Source of the DNA: Anaerolineae bacterium
GTDB lineage: Bacteria; Chloroflexota; Anaerolineae; Aggregatilineales; Phototrophicaceae
Reading direction: 5' to 3'
Length of the DNA: 64,000 nucleotides
NCBI GenBank assembly: GCA_020849765.1
Contig: JADLAY010000025.1
Coordinates: 1 to 64,000, forward strand
Shown: piece after piece, positions 43,149 through 52,666 of the stretch
How the letters are laid out: each line of letters starts with the position of its first letter
How positions within the stretch are numbered: position 1 is the first letter of the stretch
The notes under the pieces: generated by a model
The model's input: only the letters and a program-made list of their open reading frames with translations
Databases searched by the model: none
What the model was told of the DNA's origin: nothing
Made by a program: the position numbers and the translations under genes

Positions 43149-43316
43149 ATGAAACTGCTCACCCCATTATTCAGAAAAAGCGTCCCTAAGACTGGACTGA
43201 AAACTAAGCAGCCTTCTTCCCCGTCTTCGCCAGTCCGCACCGCACGCACCACCTATACACCCTGCCACCTGCACATCAACAGTCAACTGGATAGGAGAAC
43301 GCCTTATGGCGGTTAA
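43149..43316 (+). CDS. Possible 55-residue leader ORF overlapping the E1-alpha start
   Basis: ATG 43149 opens a frame of 55 codons rich in Lys, Arg, Ser, Thr and Pro (starts MKLLTPLFRKSVPKTGLK), whose TAA overlaps the first 11 bases of the E1-alpha gene. Only a weak GGAAAAG precedes it. It may be a regulatory leader with translational coupling, or chance. No homology is claimed. Confidence 0.2.
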   Translation: MKLLTPLFRKSVPKTGLKTKQPSSPSSPVRTARTTYTPCHLHINSQLDRRTPYGG

Positions 43317-44346
43317 TTCGACGCTGCGCCCCGCCATGCGCCTGGCCGAGTCGACGCTGCGCGAGATGTACTGGTTCATGCTCCTTAGCCGGAGGCTGGA
43401 CGAACGTGCCTGGGCTATCCACCGGCAGGGGCGTATCGCCTTTCACATCAGCGCCATCGGCCAGGAGGCGACGCAGGTGGCGGCAGCCTTCGCCATCAAC
43501 CGCGGCGTCGATTACGTCGCGCCCTACTATCGCGATCTCGCGTTGATGCTGGCGCTGGGAATGCCGCCGGAAGATTTCATGCTCAGCCTGTTCGGCAAGC
43601 ATGACATCAGCAGCGGCGGGCGCCAGATGCCGTTCCATTGGAGCTACAAGAATCTGAATGTCATCAGCGGGTCGGCGGTCGTCACGACGCAGGTGCCCCA
43701 GGCGGCAGGCCTGGCCTTCGCTATCCAGTACCGCCAGCGCTGTGGGATGGTCGACCCGGCGGATGCGACGCAGCCGCGGTTGGCGCTGACCTGCCTCGGC
43801 GAAGGATCGACCAGCCAGGGCGAGTGGCACGAGGGCATGAACTGGGCCGGTGTTCACAAGCTGCCCATGATCTGCCTGGTGCAGAACAACATGTACGCCA
43901 TTTCGGAGAAGACAGATCAGCAGATGGCCGTCGCCAACGTGGCCGACCGCGCCAGTGCTTACGGCGTGCCCGGCGTCGTCGTCGATGGCAACGACGTGCT
44001 GGCCGTCTACGACGCGATGGCGGCGGCGGTCGAGCGTGCCTATAACGGCGACGGCGCGACGCTGCTCGAAGCCAAGATGTACCGCATAACGCCGCATTCG
44101 AGCGATGACGACGACCGCACCTACCGTTCGCGCGAAGAGGTCGAGCAGTGGAAGGCCAGAGACGCTATCCCGCGCTTCAAGCAGTATCTGATCGGCGAGG
44201 GCATCCTGAGCCAGGCCGACGCGGACGCCTACGACGCCCGCGCCCGCGCCGAGGTCGACCGCGCGCAGCAGGTTGCGGACTCTGCGCCGATGCCCGCGCC
44301 CGAAGAAGCGCTCGGCGATCTCTACGCGCCATCCGACGCGGATTAG
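43306..44346 (+). CDS. bkdA1: 2-oxoacid dehydrogenase E1 component, alpha subunit (branched-chain type)
   Basis: A 346-residue thiamine-diphosphate E1 alpha subunit. TAGGAG precedes the ATG. It has the N-terminal YWFMLLSRRLDERAWAIHRQGRIAFHISAIGQEATQVA, the phosphorylation-loop region, and the ThDP/Mg motif GEGSTSQGEWHEGMNWAG…QNN (about residues 164-194). The late HSSDDDDRTYRSREEVEQWK is characteristic of branched-chain 2-oxoacid (2-oxoisovalerate) dehydrogenases rather than pyruvate dehydrogenase. It starts a plus-strand operon with E1 beta and E2, divergent from the carboxylase/hydratase operon. The complex decarboxylates branched-chain 2-oxoacids to acyl-CoAs. Confidence 0.9.
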   Translation: MAVNSTLRPAMRLAESTLREMYWFMLLSRRLDERAWAIHRQGRIAFHISAIGQEATQVAAAFAINRGVDYVAPYYRDLALMLALGMPPEDFMLSLFGKHDISSGGRQMPFHWSYKNLNVISGSAVVTTQVPQAAGLAFAIQYRQRCGMVDPADATQPRLALTCLGEGSTSQGEWHEGMNWAGVHKLPMICLVQNNMYAISEKTDQQMAVANVADRASAYGVPGVVVDGNDVLAVYDAMAAAVERAYNGDGATLLEAKMYRITPHSSDDDDRTYRSREEVEQWKARDAIPRFKQYLIGEGILSQADADAYDARARAEVDRAQQVADSAPMPAPEEALGDLYAPSDAD

Positions 44347-44426
44347 CCCCGGCCAGCTATGCCGGTGTGCTCAAATGTTATTGTGCTAATCCGCTAATGT
44401 ACTAATTTGCTTCATTAGGAGTCCCC

Positions 44427-45410
44427 ATGCCCGAAATCACGCTGATAGAAGCGCTGCGACAAGCCATGGATGAAGAACTGGCGCGCGATCCGCGGGTGTT
44501 CATCGTCGGCGAGGACGTCGGCCAACGCGGCGGCGTCTTCCGTGCCACGCAGGGCTTGTACGAAAAATATGGCGAAACGCGGCTGATCGATTCGCCGCTG
44601 GCCGAGCTTTCGATCATGGCTGTCGGCATCGGCGCCGCCATGGCCGATCTGCGCCCGATCTGTGAGATCCAGTTTGCCGACTTCATCTACCCGGCCTTCA
44701 ACCAGATCGTCAACGAAGGCTCGCGCATGTATTACCGCTCGAACGGCGCCTGGTGCGTGCCGATGGTGATCCGCGTGCCCTACGGCGGCGGCATCGGCGG
44801 CGGCCTCTATCACAGCCAGAGCATCGAGGCGTATTTCTCGCACGTGCCGGGGCTGAAGATCGTCGTGCCGAGCACGCCGCACGACGCCAAAGGCCTGCTC
44901 AAGAGCGCCGTGCGCGATCCGAACCCGGTCATGGTGCTGGAGCCGAAGAAGGGCTATCGCGCCATCACAGGCGAAATCCCGGACGGTGAATACACCGTGC
45001 CGATTGGCCCGGCGCGCATCGCCCGCGAGGGACGCGACATCAGCGTCTTCGCCTATGGCATGATGGCCTACTACGCCGCGCAGGCCGCCGAGACGGTCGC
45101 CCAGGAGGGCATCGACGCCGAGGTGGTCGATCTGCGCACACTGCTTCCGCTCGACAAAGACGCGATCGTCAACTCGGTCAAGAAGACCGGCAAGGCGCTG
45201 ATCGTCCACGAGGACACGCTGACGATGGGCTATGGCGCGGAAGTTGCCGCCGTCATCGCCAACGATGGCTTTGAATATCTCGACGGGCCTGTGCGCCGCC
45301 TGACCGGCCCCGATGTGCCGGGCGTGCCCTTCAGCCACGGGATGCAGGATTTCTTCATGCCCAACCCGGACACGATCGCGGCGGCCATCCGCGACCTGAT
45401 GGGGTATTGA
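44427..45410 (+). CDS. bkdA2: 2-oxoacid dehydrogenase E1 component, beta subunit
   Basis: A 327-residue E1 beta chain. It starts MPEITLIEALRQAMDEELARDPRVFIVGEDVGQRGGVFRATQGLYEKYG, with the ThDP-activating Glu region, followed by RLIDSPLAELSIMAVGIGAAMADLRPICEIQFADFIYPAFNQIVNE and a C-terminal transketolase-like domain (DAEVVDLRTLLPLDKDAIVNSVKKTGKALIVHED). GGAG is seven bases upstream of the ATG. It forms the alpha2beta2 E1 with the preceding gene. The 80-base gap between them contains a small AT-rich run of GCTAATNNGCTAATGTNCTAAT-type repeats. Confidence 0.92.
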   Translation: MPEITLIEALRQAMDEELARDPRVFIVGEDVGQRGGVFRATQGLYEKYGETRLIDSPLAELSIMAVGIGAAMADLRPICEIQFADFIYPAFNQIVNEGSRMYYRSNGAWCVPMVIRVPYGGGIGGGLYHSQSIEAYFSHVPGLKIVVPSTPHDAKGLLKSAVRDPNPVMVLEPKKGYRAITGEIPDGEYTVPIGPARIAREGRDISVFAYGMMAYYAAQAAETVAQEGIDAEVVDLRTLLPLDKDAIVNSVKKTGKALIVHEDTLTMGYGAEVAAVIANDGFEYLDGPVRRLTGPDVPGVPFSHGMQDFFMPNPDTIAAAIRDLMGY

Positions 45411-45433
45411 TTGTGGGTGTACGGTCGAGATGG

Positions 45434-45497
45434 CCGGACGACGCAGGCGTCGTCCCTAGGAAACGGAATATGTAGGGACGCCCCACGGGGCGTCCGC
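45434..45497. repeat. Two modular palindromes inside the dehydrogenase operon
   Basis: GGACGACGC/GCGTCGTCC ending in CTAG (45436-45459) and TGTAGGGACGCCCC/GGGGCGTCC (45471-45494) lie between the E1-beta and E2 genes. The first core recurs at 51063. Such hairpins inside an operon may affect mRNA processing. Confidence 0.7.
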
Positions 45498-45541
45498 CAT
45501 GATTGCCCGCGGCAGTCTGGCACGACGATAAGGAGCACGTG

Positions 45542-46909
45542 ATGCCGACCAACATCCTGATGCCGCAGTTGGGCGAAAGCGTCGTCGAAGGCACCGTCAG
45601 CCGCTGGCTCAAGCAGATCGGCGATCCGGTCGACGCCTTCGAGCCGCTGCTCGAAGTCAGCACCGACAAGGTCGAGACGGAGATCCCCGCGCCTGTCGCC
45701 GGGGTGTTGCTTTCGATCCAGGTCGAGGCGGGGAAGACGGTCGCCAAGGGCACCGTCCTCGGCGTGATCGGCGCGGCGGACGAAGCGCTCCCCGAGGCCG
45801 AGGCCGCTGGGCATGGCGACGTGACTCAGCCGATGCGCGCGACGCAGGAGACGCCGGTGGCAAGCCCGGCAGCGCCGACGCCCAGCGGCAATGGCGGCTG
45901 GCACGTGACGCCGGTCGTCGCCCGCATGGCCGCCGAGCACGCCCTCGATCTGGCACAGATTCAGGGCAGCGGCCACGGTGGGCGCGTGACCAAGAAGGAC
46001 GTCGAAGCCTACCTGGAGACGCGTGAGGCCCCGGCCAGCGCCGCCAGCGCGCCATCTTTCGCGGTCGATGCTGAGGCGCCTGCGCCGTGGGAGACACCCG
46101 GCAGCGGCGATCTGTTCAAGCCGACCGATGCGCCGCCCGCGCGGTCGACGCCTGCGACAAAGCCATCCGCACCTGTGGTCACATCACAGCCGCTCGCACC
46201 GGCGCCGACCACAAGCGTCAATACTGCGGAAGGCGAGTTGGTGGGCCTGTCGCTCATGCGCAAGGGCATCGCCGAGCACATGGTCATGAGCAAGCTGCAC
46301 ACCGCGCCGCACGTGACGACCGTGTTCGAGGTCGATCTTTCGGCGGTGCTCGCTCATCAGGCCGAAAACAAGGACGCCTTCGCCCGCCAGGGCGTGGGGC
46401 TGACGCTGACGGCCTATTTCGTCGCCGCGTCGGTGACGGCGCTGCGCGCGACGCCCTACATCAATGCTGAGTGGCGCGACGAGGGCATCTTCCTGCACGA
46501 GCGCATTCACATCGGCCTGGCCGTCGCGCTCGACGAGGGCCTGATCGTGCCCGTGCTCCGCAACGCGCAGGATCTCAACCTGCTCGGCATCGCCCGCGGC
46601 ATCAACGACCTGGCGGCGCGCGCACGCAGCAAGAAGCTGAGCGCCGACGAGACGCGCGGCGGCACCTTCACCCTCAGCAATCACGGCGTCAGCGGCAGCC
46701 TGATCGCCACGCCGATCATCAACCAGCCGCAGACCGGCATCCTCGGCGTCGGCCTGATGGAGCAGCGCGTCAAAGTCATCGACGGCATGATCGCGATCCG
46801 GCCCTGCGCTTACGTCTCGCTGACGTTCGATCACCGTGTGACGGATGGCGCGACCGGCGACCGCTTCATGCAAATTCTGAAAGGAAAGCTTGAAGCCTGG
46901 GAAGATTGA
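45542..46909 (+). CDS. bkdB: Dihydrolipoamide acyltransferase (E2) of 2-oxoacid dehydrogenase complex
   Basis: A 455-residue E2. ATG 45542 follows AAGGAG. Residues 1-76 form one lipoyl domain (ILMPQLGESVVEGTVSRWL, lipoyl-Lys in STDKVETEI). After an Ala/Pro linker comes a peripheral subunit-binding domain (VTPVVARMAAEHALDLAQIQGSGHGGRVTKKDV, about 120-155), then a longer Ala/Pro linker. The catalytic domain begins near 235 (VGLSLMRKGIAEHMVMS) and ends with the active-site DHRVTDGATGDRFM. It passes acyl groups to CoA. No lipoamide dehydrogenase (E3) gene follows, so E3 is supplied from elsewhere. Confidence 0.92.
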   Translation: MPTNILMPQLGESVVEGTVSRWLKQIGDPVDAFEPLLEVSTDKVETEIPAPVAGVLLSIQVEAGKTVAKGTVLGVIGAADEALPEAEAAGHGDVTQPMRATQETPVASPAAPTPSGNGGWHVTPVVARMAAEHALDLAQIQGSGHGGRVTKKDVEAYLETREAPASAASAPSFAVDAEAPAPWETPGSGDLFKPTDAPPARSTPATKPSAPVVTSQPLAPAPTTSVNTAEGELVGLSLMRKGIAEHMVMSKLHTAPHVTTVFEVDLSAVLAHQAENKDAFARQGVGLTLTAYFVAASVTALRATPYINAEWRDEGIFLHERIHIGLAVALDEGLIVPVLRNAQDLNLLGIARGINDLAARARSKKLSADETRGGTFTLSNHGVSGSLIATPIINQPQTGILGVGLMEQRVKVIDGMIAIRPCAYVSLTFDHRVTDGATGDRFMQILKGKLEAWED

Positions 46910-47008
46910 CGTCTATCTAACGTTCGGTTGAGATGGCTCTTACGTTCGAGCGCTATACTGCTACAATCTTCCCCTGTATCGTAAAGTCAATGTTCAAGGA
47001 TTGTCCCC

Positions 47009-47812
47009 GTGATCGATAACTACATCACCAACTTGCAGCACGCCGACCCGGAAGTGCGCTATGAAGCTGCGCAGGAACTGGGCAAGCTGGGTGATGCGCG
47101 CGCCGTCGACGCGCTCGTCGCCGTGCTGCTCGACGCGGACGACAAGGTTCAGTATGCCGCGGTCTCCAGTCTGCTCAAGATCGGCGATTCGCGCGCCGCT
47201 GAGCCGTTGATCGCCAGCCTGATCGACAACCTGGAGAGCCGCGTTTGGGGCTTGATGAAGCTCAACATCGGCATGCGCCTGCGCCACGGCCTGCTCGATC
47301 TGCTGCCGCGTGGCGACAACATGCTGCTGGCCAAGCTGCATATGGCGCTCGGCGATGCGCCGCTCGACGCGCACCAGCGCGCTTTCTTCACGCGCGCCCT
47401 GGGCCGTGCGGGCGACCGCGCCGAGATCGAGCCGCTCATGTCGACACTGCGCCACGCCTCGGACGATGTGCGCGTGGCGGCGGTCGAAGCGCTCGGCTGG
47501 ATCGGCGACGCCGGTGTCTCCGGCATGCTGCTCACGCTGCTGCACGACCGCAACGATCAGGTGCGTGAGGTGTCCGTCGAAGCGCTCGGTCGCCTGGGCG
47601 ATCCGCGTGCGGTCGACCGGATCATCGCCATGCTCGACGATCGTTCGGAGTGGGTGCGGCGTGCCGCTGCCGTGGCGCTCGGTGCCCTCGGCGACCAGCG
47701 CGCGCTCGATCCGCTCGGACGCGCTCTGCACGACGAGAACGAGATGGTGCAGGACGCCGCCTTCGAGGCGATCAAGCAGCTCAGCACGGATCACTACACG
47801 ACCGTGCTCTAG
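47009..47812 (+). CDS. HEAT-repeat protein (PBS lyase-like repeats)
   Basis: A 267-residue alpha-solenoid with about seven HEAT/PBS-lyase repeats, for example DPEVRYEAAQELGKLGDARAVDALVAVL, SDDVRVAAVEALGWIGDAGVSGMLLTLL, NDQVREVSVEALGRLGDPRAVDRIIAML and SEWVRRAAAVALGALGDQRALDPLGRAL. A region in the middle (residues about 70-110) departs from the repeat. The start is GTG 47009 with AAGGA upstream. Such proteins are scaffolds or help bilin attachment; nothing nearby points to the latter. A clear terminator follows. Confidence 0.8.
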   Translation: MIDNYITNLQHADPEVRYEAAQELGKLGDARAVDALVAVLLDADDKVQYAAVSSLLKIGDSRAAEPLIASLIDNLESRVWGLMKLNIGMRLRHGLLDLLPRGDNMLLAKLHMALGDAPLDAHQRAFFTRALGRAGDRAEIEPLMSTLRHASDDVRVAAVEALGWIGDAGVSGMLLTLLHDRNDQVREVSVEALGRLGDPRAVDRIIAMLDDRSEWVRRAAAVALGALGDQRALDPLGRALHDENEMVQDAAFEAIKQLSTDHYTTVL

Positions 47813-47837
47813 GCATCCGCACACAAAAGAATCATGC

Positions 47838-47866
47838 AAGGCCCGGACGATCATCCGGGCCTTTTT
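47838..47866 (+). terminator. Rho-independent terminator
   Basis: An 8-bp stem GGCCCGGA/TCCGGGCC with a six-base loop is followed by five T, 26 bases after the HEAT-repeat gene stop. This is a textbook intrinsic terminator. Confidence 0.85.
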
Positions 47867-48025
47867 GTTGCGAAGGGAGGATGGATGATGCGAGTGGACG
47901 AGGCAGGCTTCGACTCTACGAGTGCGGATCGATAAATCATAGACGCGCGCGGTACGGGCGGATACATCCCAAAGAGTTAGATGAGAGGTGATCATAGTTC
48001 TTTATGAACCTTTGTTGCCCTTTTT

Positions 48026-48158
48026 GCCCTCACCCTAAATCCCTCTCCCTCATGGAGAGGGACTTTCAGAACTGAATTTTCTCCCCTTCTCCCTCAGGGA
48101 GAAGGGGCTGGGGGTTGAGGGTAGGCAGCGGCGGAACTGAATTATGACCACGCCTGAG
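48026..48158. repeat. Long dispersed intergenic repeat, copy 2
   Basis: Inverted relative to 16908-17041. It begins GCCCTCACCCTAAATCCC, has hairpins CCCTCTCC/GGAGAGGG and CCCCTTCTCCC/GGGAGAAGGGG, and extends into the shared flank GGAACTGAATTATGACCACG. It fills most of the 480-base gap 47813-48295. Confidence 0.8.
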
Positions 48159-48203
48159 TTAAATAAGTCAAACTAATATGACCAAAGAATGAATTCGAAC
48201 CTT

Positions 48204-48212
48204 TGCTATAAT
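48204..48212 (+). promoter_or_regulatory. Extended -10 promoter for the DUF1905/YdeI gene
   Basis: TGCTATAAT (48204-48212) is a perfect extended -10. No good -35 is visible. It lies 84 bases before the ATG at 48296. Confidence 0.5.
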
Positions 48213-48295
48213 CAGGTTGCGTCGTAGGCTACACATGACCCATTCCCCACTGCCCGGTTATGTCGCGACGCAGCGCAATAGGTTGGTGAGGAACT

Positions 48296-48853
48296 ATGTC
48301 GACAATCTGTTTTGAAACCAAGCTGTCTCAAATCAACTCGTGGACGATTCTCAGATTACCTGAGAGTGCCTCCGCGGAGCTTCCGTCAAGAGGTATGACA
48401 ATGGTTGCAGGGACGATGAATGATGTTCCCTTCAAAGCCGTGCTCGAACCGGATGGAAGGTGGTCACCTGGGCAAAGCTCAAGCCATTGGTTCCGGCCTG
48501 ATGACAAGCTGCTCGCTGCCGCTGGCGTCAGGGCAGGGGATGTGGTCCAGGTTTCGCTGGAGCCGACCAAAGAATGGATCGAGCCGGAAGTCCCTGAAGA
48601 TCTACGAGCAGCTTTGGCAACGTCTCCAGACGCCGAGGCCCTCTGGCAGGATATTACCCCACTTGCCCGCTGGGATTGGATTCGCTGGATACGTGCCGTC
48701 AAAACCCCGGAGACCCGCCAAAAGCATATCGAAGTTGCGCTCGACAAACTCAACAAAGGCATGAGACGCCCCTGCTGCTTCAACCGCAATCTCTGTAGTG
48801 AACCGTACGTTTCGCATAATTGGGCGCTGCTCGAGCCGGAGCAAGTGACGTAA
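48296..48853 (+). CDS. DUF1905 / YdeI (OmpD-associated) two-domain protein
   Basis: A 185-residue protein. Residues 1-95 are a DUF1905 beta-barrel-like domain: SWTILRLPESASAELPSRGMTMVAGTMNDVPFKAVLEPDG, GSHWF-like SSHWFRPDDKLLAAAGVRAGDVVQVSLEPTKEW. Residues about 100-185 are YdeI/OmpD-associated: VPEDLRAALATSPDAEALWQDITPLARWDWIRWIRAVKTPETRQKHI, then RRPCCFNRNLCSEPYVS. This pairing is common in environmental bacteria; the role is unknown, with bacteriocin or peptide protection proposed for YdeI-type domains. GAGG lies upstream of the ATG. Confidence 0.85.
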   Translation: MSTICFETKLSQINSWTILRLPESASAELPSRGMTMVAGTMNDVPFKAVLEPDGRWSPGQSSSHWFRPDDKLLAAAGVRAGDVVQVSLEPTKEWIEPEVPEDLRAALATSPDAEALWQDITPLARWDWIRWIRAVKTPETRQKHIEVALDKLNKGMRRPCCFNRNLCSEPYVSHNWALLEPEQVT

Positions 48854-49066
48854 AAGACGTTGTGGAAGCATGTCTGTGTGAAAGCTGGAGTGCGACCGCT
48901 CAGGCCTGCACACGGCGATGTGTTGCTCCGCCTCCTGGTGTCCGTTGCCCACCCATTCGCCGCTCTCGCCTCGCGAATCTCTTATTGCGTCATATCTTTG
49001 CATCTCCCCATGCCGTAAGCGTGTGTATAATGGCCCTGTATTCATCACACAGCTGACGACGTTTTC

Positions 49067-50479
49067 ATGCGGAAACTGCCCGTTTCGTTATTCGCTGGCA
49101 TGGCTGCTCTGTTTGTGTCCCTCGTGATGGCGGCTTGCGCGCCGGAAGCGCCGCCCGCCTTTCGCGCCACGGTCGCGCCGAGCGCCACCGCGCCCATCTA
49201 CACGGCCACGCCGACCCGGACATCGACCTTCACCCCGACGCCCACGGCCACGCTGACGCTGACGCCCTCGCCGACCGCGACGGCCACGCACACGCCCTCC
49301 CCGACGCCGACGCTGCCGCTGCTGACGCTGACACCGCCCTCCGACGAGGGCGCGCCCGCCGTCCGCCGTCCGCGCGAATTCGAGCTCGCGCCGACCGAGG
49401 GCTGGTCGTGCAACGACTTCCCGTGCGAGGATGACGTCGAGGGCTTCCTGCGCCGCATCCGTGTGCCGGAGGGCTTCCTCGTCCGCCACGTCGGGCGCTT
49501 CCCCGGCCAGCCGCTCCAGATCGCTTATGGCAGCGACGGACGCCTGTTTGCGACGGTGCTCGAAGGCGGCACGCGCAATGGGGCGGTCTACGCCATGAAT
49601 GCGGACGGCAGCACCGAGCGCTACGCCGGGGATTTCGTCTCGCCGATCGGGCTGGCCTTCCAGCCGGGCACCGATGTGCTCTACGTCAGCGCGCGCCTGA
49701 CACCGGACAGCGGCGGCGTGCTCTACCGCATCCTGCCGGATGGTACATCGGAGGTCGTCCGCGACGATCTGCCGTGCTGCTTCAGCATCGTCGACAACCA
49801 GCCGAACGGCATGGTCTTCGGCCCGGATGGCTACCTCTATCTTGGCGTCGGCTCGCTGACCGACCGCGCCGAACCCGCCGACCCGGCGCACCAGCAGTTC
49901 GCCACGCTCGAACCGCTCGAGGCCGCCGTGCTGCGCATCCAGCCGCACACCGGCGAAGTCGAGCCGTATGCGCGCGGCCTGCGCAACCCGTTCGACGTGA
50001 CCTTCGACAGCGGCGGGACGTTCTACGCCACCGATCAGGGGTTATTGACCGGCGAGGGCGATCGCGTGCTGCAGCTTGAATCGGGCGGGCATTTTGGCTT
50101 TCCCTTCTGGCGCGCGCGCGGCTGCGCCGAGTGTCCGTTCACGCCGCCGGATCTCAACGTGCTGCCCGATCTCGTGCAACTGCCGCTCTACGCCATCCCG
50201 CGCGGATTGGTCGCCTATACCGGCGCGGCTTTGCCGCAGAACTATTACGACACTTTATTCGTCACCCTTTGGAACGCCATTGAAGGCGGCCAACGCGTCG
50301 TTCACATTGACCCGCGCACGGTGCCCACCGACCCGGAAGCGCGGGCAACATACGTGCCAGAACCGTTTGTCACCGGCCTGATCCGACCTATCGACGTCGC
50401 GCAGTCACCCGACGGCGCGTTGGTGGTGGCGGATTTCGTCTACGGGCACATCTGGCGCATCGACTACGTTGGGAGCTAG
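49067..50479 (+). CDS. Sorbosone-dehydrogenase-like / PQQ-type sugar dehydrogenase lipoprotein
   Basis: A 470-residue exported lipoprotein. The signal peptide RKLPVSLFAGMAALFVSLVMAAC ends in a lipobox-like LVMAAC. A Thr/Pro-rich tether (residues about 30-85) follows, then a six-bladed beta-propeller (about 125-470) with the family strings QIAYGSDGRLFATV, GLAFQPGTDVLYVS, NGMVFGPDGYLYLGVGS, ARGLRNPFDVTFDSGG and RPIDVAQSPDGALVVADFVYGHIWRI. These match the PQQ-dependent sugar/sorbosone dehydrogenase group. Whether it binds PQQ is not settled by the sequence. A TATAAT lies 36 bases upstream (49026-49031). It is followed one base later by the UPF0316 gene. Confidence 0.8.
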   Translation: MRKLPVSLFAGMAALFVSLVMAACAPEAPPAFRATVAPSATAPIYTATPTRTSTFTPTPTATLTLTPSPTATATHTPSPTPTLPLLTLTPPSDEGAPAVRRPREFELAPTEGWSCNDFPCEDDVEGFLRRIRVPEGFLVRHVGRFPGQPLQIAYGSDGRLFATVLEGGTRNGAVYAMNADGSTERYAGDFVSPIGLAFQPGTDVLYVSARLTPDSGGVLYRILPDGTSEVVRDDLPCCFSIVDNQPNGMVFGPDGYLYLGVGSLTDRAEPADPAHQQFATLEPLEAAVLRIQPHTGEVEPYARGLRNPFDVTFDSGGTFYATDQGLLTGEGDRVLQLESGGHFGFPFWRARGCAECPFTPPDLNVLPDLVQLPLYAIPRGLVAYTGAALPQNYYDTLFVTLWNAIEGGQRVVHIDPRTVPTDPEARATYVPEPFVTGLIRPIDVAQSPDGALVVADFVYGHIWRIDYVGS

Positions 50480-50480
50480 C

Positions 50481-51029
50481 ATGGTCTTCGAGCTTATTCT
50501 GACACCGGAAGCCATCCTTACGGCGCTTTTGATTCTGGGGCTGCGTGTTTTCAACACGGGCATGGCCACCGTGCGCTTGATCATCATCAATCGTGGGAAT
50601 CGATTTGTCTCGTCGGCGATGGCCTTCGTCGAGGCGCTGCTGTTCGCCTACACCATCTCGACCATCGCCACCGATTTCGGCAACGTACTCAATCTGGTCG
50701 CCTACTGTCTCGGCCTGTCGCTGGGCAACTATATCGGCATGGTCATCGAGTCGCGCTACTTCTTGAGCTACGTGACGGTCAACATCATCTCGAAGACGAA
50801 GGGTCACGAGATCGCCACCGCGCTGCGCGAGGCGGGCTACGGCGTCACCGAGTCGGTCGGCGAAGGACGCGAGGGGGCGGTGACGATGCTCAAGAGCCTG
50901 GTCGATAACCGGCAGATGGGGCCCTTGCTGCGCATCGTCCAGCAGGTGCATAACGAGGCATTCGTGGCGGTCGAACCTGCGCGCCCGATCTACCGGGGGT
51001 GGTTGGGCACGGGGCGTAATACGTATTGA
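50481..51029 (+). CDS. DUF2179/DUF5698 (UPF0316) membrane protein
   Basis: A 182-residue protein. ATG 50481 begins one base after the TAG of the preceding gene, so the pair is likely co-transcribed. The N-terminus has three membrane helices (ELILTPEAILTALLILGLRVFNTGMATVRLIIINRGNRFVSSAMAFVEALLFAYT, FGNVLNLVAYCLGLSLGNYIGMVIE). The C-terminal cytoplasmic DUF2179 domain is YVTVNIISKTKGHEIATALREAGYGVTESVGEGREGAVTML. Proteins of this family are widespread, of unknown function. Confidence 0.85.
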   Translation: MVFELILTPEAILTALLILGLRVFNTGMATVRLIIINRGNRFVSSAMAFVEALLFAYTISTIATDFGNVLNLVAYCLGLSLGNYIGMVIESRYFLSYVTVNIISKTKGHEIATALREAGYGVTESVGEGREGAVTMLKSLVDNRQMGPLLRIVQQVHNEAFVAVEPARPIYRGWLGTGRNTY

Positions 51030-51060
51030 GGGGCGCGTATCTGTTTCTGGCTGTGAAATC

Positions 51061-51132
51061 ACGGACGACGCGGGCGTCGTCCCCACAGATTACCACGGTT
51101 TTGTAGGGGTTTGGCGGCGCCAAACCCCTACA
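51061..51132. repeat. Two modular palindromes
   Basis: CGGACGACGC/GCGTCGTCC (51062-51082) and TGTAGGGGTTTGG/CCAAACCCCTACA (51102-51132) lie in the convergent gap between the UPF0316 gene and arsM. The second shares its core with 13184-13204, and the first with 45436-45459. Confidence 0.75.
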
Positions 51133-51144
51133 TGATGATGCCCC

Positions 51145-51903
<759 letters not shown>

Positions 51904-51978
51904 GGTGTTGTCTCCCATGTGAAGTGTTCGTGTATGGACATTAGACGCTGAAATTGCGCAAAGGACGCAAACTGCCGG

Positions 51979-52545
51979 TCAATTGCAGCCCTGCTCGACG
52001 CAGCAGTGGCAGTGCGGATGGTAGTCGATCACCTGGCCCAGGCGGTCGAACTGGAAGTGACAGCAGGCGAACAGCATCTCGCGCAGCAGTTTGCGCCCGC
52101 GCTGCACGCGCGACTTGGCGCCGGAAATCGAGATGCCCAGCTGCTCGGCCAACTGCTTCTGCGTCAGACCGTGGAACTCGGTCAGGATCAGCGCCTCACG
52201 ATACGGCTCCGGCATCGACGCGACCATCTCGCGCACGCTCAGACTCAAGCGCTCGGCGATCTCGTCGGTGGCGTCGTCCGCCGCGGGCTGCGGCAGATCG
52301 TCCAGCAGCGGCATGGCGGGCTTGAGCGCGCGGTAGTAGTCGTAGACGGCGTTGCGCGCGATCTGGTAGACCCAGGCGCGCAGCCGTGCGTGATCGTGCA
52401 GCCCGTCCAGATGCGTGTGCATCTTGATGTACACGTCCTGCAGCAGATCATCCGCCGCGTGCTGATCCGGCACACGCTTGCGGATAAATTTCGCCAGCGG
52501 CGTATTGAACGTTTCCCACACCGTCTCGACCGATGTCATCGTCAT
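51979..52545 (-). CDS. sigZ: ECF sigma factor, SigZ type, with Cys/His-rich C-terminus
   Basis: A 188-residue sigma-70 family protein. Region 2 (about 20-80) reads FIRKRVPDQHAADDLLQDVYIKMHTHLD…LRAWVYQIARNAVYDYYRA. Region 4 (about 105-160) reads MVASMPEPYREALILTEFHGLTQKQLAEQLGISISGAKSRVQRGRKLLREML. The last 30 residues form a Cys/His-rich tail (ACCHFQFDRLGQVIDYHPHC, then HCCVEQGC) that looks able to bind metal or metalloid. No anti-sigma factor gene is adjacent. Co-orientation with arsM suggests that it controls arsenic methylation. Confidence 0.9.
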   Translation of the reverse strand: MTMTSVETVWETFNTPLAKFIRKRVPDQHAADDLLQDVYIKMHTHLDGLHDHARLRAWVYQIARNAVYDYYRALKPAMPLLDDLPQPAADDATDEIAERLSLSVREMVASMPEPYREALILTEFHGLTQKQLAEQLGISISGAKSRVQRGRKLLREMLFACCHFQFDRLGQVIDYHPHCHCCVEQGCN

Positions 52546-52666
52546 GGTTTGCTATCCTTCACTCTCTGCATTATAGACGCATCGAGTAGCCAAAAGGACG
52601 CAAATTTGGGGCGCGAATCATTCATCCTCGCGAAAATCGGGAGCGCCGTAGGGGTGCATCACGAGC

